Source of the DNA: an uncultured Fluviicola sp.
GTDB taxonomy: Bacteria; Bacteroidota; Bacteroidia; Flavobacteriales_D; Crocinitomicaceae
Direction: 5' to 3'
Length of the DNA stretch: 64,000 nt
Assembly (NCBI RefSeq): GCF_902168135.1
Contig: NZ_CABHOL010000049.1
Location: forward strand, 47,532 to 111,531
Within the stretch, counting starts at the first letter, position 1; each line of letters starts with the position of its first letter. The position numbers and the translations under genes were made by a program. The notes beneath the pieces were generated by a model. That model worked only from the letters and a program-made list of their open reading frames with translations, was not told the DNA's origin and searched no databases. Of this stretch, positions 59,513 to 64,000 are shown piece by piece.

Positions 59513-60814
59513 CTACAAACTCCAGTATTCGAGGTCTTTAATTTTTCCTTTGTAAATTCCTTTTATATCGACAAAAACCCCGCGGCTATCTTTCATCAGT
59601 GATTTGAAATAGTCTTCGTCCAGGTTTTTATAGTCTTTATGGTTTACAGCTACAATGACCGCATCGTAGTTCTTACCGATTTCCACCAAACCTACTCCGT
59701 ATTCGTGTTCCATCTCTTCGGAAGAAGCATGCGGATCCACCAGGTCAACTTTTACCTGGAAAGATTTCAATTCGTTTACCACGTCGATCACTTTCGAATT
59801 GCGGATATCCGAAACATCTTCTTTGAAGGTTGCCCCCATAACCAGTACTTTGGCATCCTGGATATTCCTTCCCTGGGCAATAATTTTCTTCACGGTCTGC
59901 TTACCGATGTAGAAGCCCATGGAATCGTTCACGTAACGACCGCTGTTGATGATCTTTGCGTGATAACCGGCTTGTTGTGCTTTATGTGTCAAATAATACG
60001 GATCTACACCTATACAGTGTCCGCCCACCAATCCCGGTGAAAATTTCAGGAAATTCCATTTTGTCCCGGCAGCCTCCAACACTTCGTAAGTATTGATTCC
60101 CAAACGGTTAAAAATAATCGATAATTCATTGATCAACGCGATGTTTACATCTCGCTGTGTATTCTCAATGATTTTTGCAGCTTCAGCCACTTTAATGGAA
60201 GCCGCACGGTGCACTCCGGCAGCAACTACCAATTCATAGGTTTTCGCTATTTCTTCCAGGGATTCTTCGCAGCATCCGGAAACGACTTTTACGACATTTT
60301 GAAGCGTGTGTTCTTTGTCTCCCGGGTTGATTCGCTCCGGTGAATACCCCACTTTGAAATCTTCCCGGAACTTCAATCCGGAAATTTCTTCCAATACCGG
60401 AATACAGTCTTCTTCCGTACACCCGGGGTATACTGTAGATTCAAAAACGACGTAATCTCCTTTTTTCATAACCTGGGCAACTGTTTTGGATGCTCCCAAA
60501 AGCGGTCTCAAATCCGGAAGGTTCGCATCGTCGATAGGCGTAGGAACGGCAACTATATAGAATTGAACGTCTCTCAGGTCTTCTATATCTGCTGTGAAAT
60601 GAATGTCACAACTATCAAAAGCACTGGATTCCAACTCATTGCTCGGGTCTTTTTTGTTGCGCATCAGGTCGACACGTGCCTGGTTGATATCAAAACCAAC
60701 CACACTTATTTTCTTCGCAAATTCCAATGCAATCGGAAGTCCTACATATCCAAGGCCGATAACAGCCAGTTTCGCTTCTTTCGCTACTAATTTATTGTAA
60801 ATTGAGCTGCTCAT
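59513..60814 (-). CDS. Nucleotide-sugar dehydrogenase (VipA/TviB-like, UDP-HexNAc 6-dehydrogenase)
   Basis: 433 residues. UDP-glucose/GDP-mannose dehydrogenase fold: LAVIGLGYVGLPIALEFAKK, VVFESTVYPGCTEEDCIPVL, AEAAKIIENTQRDVNIALIN, and the Cys-active-site segment FSPGLVGGHCIGVDPYYLTH. The length and EFAKK-type start resemble the VipA/TviB/WbpO group that oxidises UDP-N-acetylhexosamines to uronic acids for surface polysaccharide. It overlaps the upstream oxidoreductase gene by 23 bases. Confidence 0.92.
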   Translation of the reverse strand: MSSSIYNKLVAKEAKLAVIGLGYVGLPIALEFAKKISVVGFDINQARVDLMRNKKDPSNELESSAFDSCDIHFTADIEDLRDVQFYIVAVPTPIDDANLPDLRPLLGASKTVAQVMKKGDYVVFESTVYPGCTEEDCIPVLEEISGLKFREDFKVGYSPERINPGDKEHTLQNVVKVVSGCCEESLEEIAKTYELVVAAGVHRAASIKVAEAAKIIENTQRDVNIALINELSIIFNRLGINTYEVLEAAGTKWNFLKFSPGLVGGHCIGVDPYYLTHKAQQAGYHAKIINSGRYVNDSMGFYIGKQTVKKIIAQGRNIQDAKVLVMGATFKEDVSDIRNSKVIDVVNELKSFQVKVDLVDPHASSEEMEHEYGVGLVEIGKNYDAVIVAVNHKDYKNLDEDYFKSLMKDSRGVFVDIKGIYKGKIKDLEYWSL

Positions 60815-61832
60815 TTCTTACTTTATAAATACGTTCAATAATCTCTACTACTTTCAATCCTTCCAAAGCATTGGTCGTAGCTGAAGTGCGTCCTTTCAGG
60901 GTATCGATAACGTTTGTTATCACGTAGTGGTGGTTTGCCGCCGAACCTTTATATGCCCCGTAATCGTTACCAGGATTTGTAGGCGCCAGTTCCGGCATTT
61001 CATACCCCGGAATGTTGCAAACTTCTACTTCGTTCATATACTGACCACCGATTTTCACACTTCCGTTCTTTCCGACGATTGTCATGGAACTTTCCAGGTT
61101 GCGGTCTGCCACAGCTGTGGAATAATTGATGCATCCCATTCCGCCGTTGATGAAATCAAAGCTTACAAAGCCCGAATCTTCGAAATCAGTAGAGTCTTTG
61201 TGCGTAAAATCCGCAAATTTCCCCTGAATATTGTCGATATCGCCGAATAACCAGTACATAATATCAATGAAGTGTGAGAACTGGGTAAACAAAGTCCCGC
61301 CGTCCAGATCTTTGGTTCCCTTCCAGCCGCCGGCTTTGTAATAACGCTCATCGCGGTTCCAGTAGCAGTTTAGCTGTACCATGAATATATCACCCAGTAC
61401 CTTACTCTCGATCAGGTCTTTGATCCACTCACTTGGCGGTGAATAGCGGTTCTGCATCACACAGAAAACCTGTTTGGACTGCTGCAGTGATTTAAAGATT
61501 ACTTTTTCGCACTGATCCTTGGTTAAACCCATGGGTTTCTCCACCACGACGTGCTTTTTATTTTCCAGCCCGGCCAAAGCCTGTTCTGCGTGCAATCCGT
61601 TCGGAGTACACACATTCAACACATCAAACTCGATCCCTGAAGCAAGCAGTTCTTCCAATGTATGAAAGAAAGGAACATTAAAGTCTGCAGCGGCGCATTC
61701 TTCGATCGAACGGATATCGATCATGGCTACCAACTCTGCTTCCGGGTCTCTTCGGACCATTTCAGCATGTCTTTTACCGATATGTCCGGCCCCAAGAACG
61801 GCAAACTTTACTTTGTGATTTTCTGGTATCAT
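60792..61832 (-). CDS. Gfo/Idh/MocA family oxidoreductase (WbpB-like)
   Basis: 346 residues from the ATG at 61832 (MIPENHKVKFAVLGAGHIGK); the longer frame starts with TTG. NAD-binding VLGAGHIGKRHAEMV, the VEKPMGLTKDQCEKVI lysine motif and GTLFTQFSHFIDIMYW in the C-terminal domain. Coupled to a UDP-HexNAc dehydrogenase it probably oxidises the 3-hydroxyl of a UDP-N-acetyl-hexosaminuronic acid (WbpB role). A TACTTTTG box at 61871-61878 is a candidate promoter. Confidence 0.9.
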   Translation of the reverse strand: MIPENHKVKFAVLGAGHIGKRHAEMVRRDPEAELVAMIDIRSIEECAAADFNVPFFHTLEELLASGIEFDVLNVCTPNGLHAEQALAGLENKKHVVVEKPMGLTKDQCEKVIFKSLQQSKQVFCVMQNRYSPPSEWIKDLIESKVLGDIFMVQLNCYWNRDERYYKAGGWKGTKDLDGGTLFTQFSHFIDIMYWLFGDIDNIQGKFADFTHKDSTDFEDSGFVSFDFINGGMGCINYSTAVADRNLESSMTIVGKNGSVKIGGQYMNEVEVCNIPGYEMPELAPTNPGNDYGAYKGSAANHHYVITNVIDTLKGRTSATTNALEGLKVVEIIERIYKVRNEQLNLQ

Positions 61833-61870
61833 ATTATTCAATGCTCGTTATCGACTGGTATTTGAAAGCC

Positions 61871-61878
61871 CAAAAGTA
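61871..61878 (-). promoter_or_regulatory. -7 box of the nucleotide-sugar operon
   Basis: TACTTTTG on the minus strand, 38 bases before the ATG at 61832. Confidence 0.4.
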
Positions 61879-61935
61879 ATTAAAATTGCTTGGAATAAAG
61901 TGGTGTGAAGCAAATTCAGGAATTGCCTTAAAATT

Positions 61936-61975
61936 ATTTCCCGCAGAGGTTCGCAGATTGATGCGGACTTTTATT
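61936..61975 (+). repeat. CGCAGAG-type intergenic repeat
   Basis: ATTTCCCGCAGAGGTTCGCA then GATTGATGCGGACTTTTATT. It matches TTTCCCGCAGAGGCACGCAG and the following AAAAGCGCGGATTTTAT at 18319-18354. Confidence 0.6.
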
Positions 61976-62054
61976 TGCTTATCGTTCGTGATATTATTTA
62001 TGAACCGAATACCCGCTTGTTCTGCAGACAGAGAGAACAACAGATTTTTCGATA

Positions 62055-62108
62055 CCCACCTTTCGTAGAGCTGTTTTATTTCCCGCAGACCACAACTATT
62101 TCGCAGAT
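62055..62108 (+). repeat. CGCAGAG-type intergenic repeat, second block
   Basis: CCCACCTTTCGTAGAGCTGT, TTTATTTCCCGCAGACCACA, ACTATTTCGCAGATA. It aligns with 18293-18340 downstream of ddl. Confidence 0.6.
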
Positions 62109-62216
62109 ATATCTATTAAATTGAATCTGCACACTCCTGTATATTTCTCCACTTGAAAAGATTCTATTTCACGGGAATCATTTCTTAGATCGTAAAATCT
62201 TTACGAAGTCGGGGCG

Positions 62217-62224
62217 TAATTTTG
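62217..62224 (+). promoter_or_regulatory. Possible -7 box upstream of the fibre-like protein
   Basis: TAATTTTG, about 340 bases before the ATG; if used, it makes a long structured leader. No TTG at the right distance. Confidence 0.3.
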
Positions 62225-62562
62225 CAGAGCTTTCAAACAGGAAAGATGAATTAACTTAAAATTACGCACTACTTCACATAAACGTGTATTTTTTTAGTAT
62301 TTTCGGAACGTTGTAACCAAAAGTACCGCACGCATTATGAATTAAACACAAATCCACTGGCCGATAATCAGAGACACGGCCTTCACTGAATCACATTCAG
62401 CGATACATGATTTAAGAACCCGGAAACGGATACCTGTAATTATCCTCTTTCCGATTTTCCGGTCAATTACAGGATCACCGGAACACACTTTGCAGGAACA
62501 GGAAGCCGAAAATGTTCCCGCAGGGATTTTACCAGAGTAGGCAATACTTTTAATTCACTACC

Positions 62563-63726
62563 ATGAAAAAAATCACTTATTTGCTGTCACTAACAGCTTT
62601 ACTGACTGCCAACCAATCTTTCTCACAGGAAAATGTCATCCCCGAAAACGGGAATGTGGGAATCGGAACCGGAACTACCGCCCCTACTGCACGCCTGCAG
62701 GTCGCAGGTTCAACCCGCATTGACTCCACGCTTACTGTTAATGATTCCGTAGTGATGGCAACCAGTGCCAGAGTCGGAGAGGATCTGAAGGTAGACGGAA
62801 ACCTTTATTTGCCCAATATTCCTCAAATTGATGGGCTGCACGACGAAACCATCCTTGTCAGCGGAGCTGATGGAATTACCAAAAAACTAACTGCCGCTGC
62901 TTTAAAGGACATCGTATACCTGCGCAATTGTGACCTGGTAGGCGGAATTGTTTCCAGTCCTTCCTGGGCAAACGGCCCCAATAAATTATTCAGTGAATGT
63001 CCTGAAGTTTTGGTTGCCATTGGCCACAGCACCCCCACCCGCAACCTGGATGTAAAAGGTGACATCAAAGCCAGTGCGCACATCTGGGCCAACAGTTCCA
63101 TTTCAATAGGTGCAGACATGAACACTTTTTCCAGGCTAAACATTGTCAATACCAACCGCACCGCTGTTATCCAGGGTAATACAGTAGGAAATACCCAACC
63201 TTATCAGCGTTTGATGTTCTTTGAGTACAACAACACGGACACTAAAATCATGGAGGTTGTAAACACAACAACAGGAACTACTCCTTTCGCTCTGCACACA
63301 AACGGAGCTATGGACATTCATAACGGGACAGACCGTATTTTCCATTTAGGAACGGAAGGCTCATTGGAACTAAAAAGCGGGGGACTACAAACGTTCAAAG
63401 TTGAAACAAATGGAATGATCCGCGGGCGCAGAATGAAACTGGACCTGAATACCTGGGCGGATTACGTATTCGAACCAACTTACCGATTAATGCCGTTGAC
63501 CGAAGTAGAAGCATTTGTTAAGAAGGAAAAACACCTGCCGAATGTTCCGTCTGAAAAAGAATTACAAGTGGAAGGAGCAGATGTCATGGAGATCAACAAA
63601 ATGCTGATGGAGAAAGTAGAAGAACTGACTCTGTACCTTATCCAGCAGAACAAGGATACAGAAGCGTTAAAAACGCAATTAGAAGCATTGAAAGCACAAG
63701 TGGTTGAATTGGAGAAAACGAAGTAA
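62563..63726 (+). CDS. Secreted fibre-like protein with C-terminal coiled coil
   Basis: 387 residues. Signal peptide MKKITYLLSLTALLTANQSFSQ. The N-terminal part is beta-helix/fibre-like (NVGIGTGTTAPTARLQVAGS, TRIDSTLTVNDSVVMATSAR). The C-terminal module DYVFEPTYRLMPLTEVEAFV, KKEKHLPNVPSEKEL, and a coiled coil EINKMLMEKVEELTLYLIQQ is a conserved ending of many Bacteroidetes secreted fibres, similar to intramolecular-chaperone tails. It probably trimerises. One base separates it from the next gene, whose product begins like an adhesin. Confidence 0.8.
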   Translation: MKKITYLLSLTALLTANQSFSQENVIPENGNVGIGTGTTAPTARLQVAGSTRIDSTLTVNDSVVMATSARVGEDLKVDGNLYLPNIPQIDGLHDETILVSGADGITKKLTAAALKDIVYLRNCDLVGGIVSSPSWANGPNKLFSECPEVLVAIGHSTPTRNLDVKGDIKASAHIWANSSISIGADMNTFSRLNIVNTNRTAVIQGNTVGNTQPYQRLMFFEYNNTDTKIMEVVNTTTGTTPFALHTNGAMDIHNGTDRIFHLGTEGSLELKSGGLQTFKVETNGMIRGRRMKLDLNTWADYVFEPTYRLMPLTEVEAFVKKEKHLPNVPSEKELQVEGADVMEINKMLMEKVEELTLYLIQQNKDTEALKTQLEALKAQVVELEKTK

Positions 63727-63727
63727 G

Positions 63728-64000
63728 ATGAGTCTAAAAACAATCCAATTTCTGGTATTCATAGTGTTTTTATGGATACCTGATCACTACTATTCGCAAC
63801 TATTGCAGAACGGTGGTTTCGAAACAAACGGAGGGCCTAATGGAAACCCGATTAACTATAGCTACAACCTTGAATTAGCAGCACCATGGAAAAATCTAAA
63901 CGGAACATGTGACTGGGTTTACCCGGGTACATATGCAGCCGGCACGCCAAGAACAGGAGATGGCTGCGCTCGCGTAGGTTGGGGTGAGGACGCCGAGGAC
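63728..64000 (+). CDS. Secreted protein with N-terminal jelly-roll module, 3' end beyond the window
   Basis: 91 residues are visible and the frame is still open at the last base. Signal peptide SLKTIQFLVFIVFLWIPDHY then YSQLLQNGGFETNGGPNGNP and TYAAGTPRTGDGCARVGWGE, typical of the first jelly-roll domain of large Bacteroidetes gliding-type or T9SS proteins. It follows the fibre protein gene by one base, so they form an operon. Confidence 0.8.
   Translation, partial: MSLKTIQFLVFIVFLWIPDHYYSQLLQNGGFETNGGPNGNPINYSYNLELAAPWKNLNGTCDWVYPGTYAAGTPRTGDGCARVGWGEDAED

Larger units (their letters stand above)
61833..62562. other. Long intergenic region upstream of the fibre-like protein
   Basis: No convincing gene. 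It holds the minus-strand promoter box at 61871-61878, CGCAGAG repeats at 61936-61975 and 62055-62108, a TAATTTTG box at 62217-62224, and an inverted pair CCTGTAATT/AATTACAGG around 62435-62473 that could fold the leader of the 62563 gene. Confidence 0.6.

Noticed and set aside
1..64000. tRNA or rRNA genes
   Set aside because: I looked for cloverleaf-like and rRNA-like stretches in spacers and saw none; a covariance search would be needed to be certain.

Overview
The window looks like a chromosomal segment of a free-living Bacteroidetes bacterium, most likely order Flavobacteriales (Fluviicola/Crocinitomicaceae-like; this is inferred, not proven). Evidence: eight very large secreted proteins with type IX secretion C-terminal signals (three with the YPNP-type A domain, five with the CHU_C/type B gliding-type domain), a PorE-like OmpA/PD40 protein, a TonB-receptor/DUF4249 pair, promoters of the Bacteroidetes TTG..TAnnTTTG class, no Shine-Dalgarno sequences, and a SUF Fe-S system. 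No rRNA, tRNA, CRISPR, prophage or classical IS was seen.

Layout. 1-9.2 kb: end of a small conserved protein, a Ycf48-like T9SS protein, the pyrF/sterol-desaturase/mtnB operon, an outer-membrane protein, a TonB receptor with its DUF4249 lipoprotein, and prfA. 9.3-20.2 kb: purM, the PorE-like protein, a PASTA/T9SS-protein/rluD operon, ddl, then ribF overlapping an LRR protein. 20.2-29.7 kb: three consecutive cassettes, each a small secreted protein followed by a giant adhesin with 70-residue repeats (5, 6 and 2 copies), separated by strong terminators. 30.1-43.0 kb: a SUF system split in two (sufA-B-C-D, then sufS-E and a DUF59 gene) by about 7 kb holding a collagen-like/adhesin operon, tlyA and a lipoprotein/ECF-sigma/trans-envelope-barrel operon. 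43-48.6 kb: fabF, a hydrolase, DUF2279 protein, a membrane protein fused to YceI, and a GxxExxY nuclease-like gene. 48.6-64 kb: surface polysaccharide genes (CpsB-type phosphatase, rfbB, two nucleotide-sugar genes) mixed with further large T9SS adhesins and a TPR-LuxR regulator.

The three most interesting signals are these. (1) Three copies of a TTTCCAACCTTTT-N12-ATC element, with identical 16-nt spacing from CCAACC to ATC. One lies in front of the ECF-sigma operon. The other two each precede a roughly 100-130 nt gene-less stretch that ends in an intrinsic terminator. They look like ECF-dependent small-RNA or small-ORF units, next to a predicted single-chain sensor with an inner-membrane helix and an outer-membrane barrel. 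(2) A GxxExxY gene bracketed by imperfect inverted repeats; relatives of those repeats (CGCAGAG/CGCAAAG-rich) are scattered through other intergenic regions, as if the gene and the repeats formed a REP/RAYT-like pair. (3) The tandem small-secreted-protein plus repeat-adhesin cassettes. Four genes (ribF, tlyA, sufS and the DUF2279 gene) also have the -7 box exactly four bases before the start codon, predicting leaderless mRNAs.
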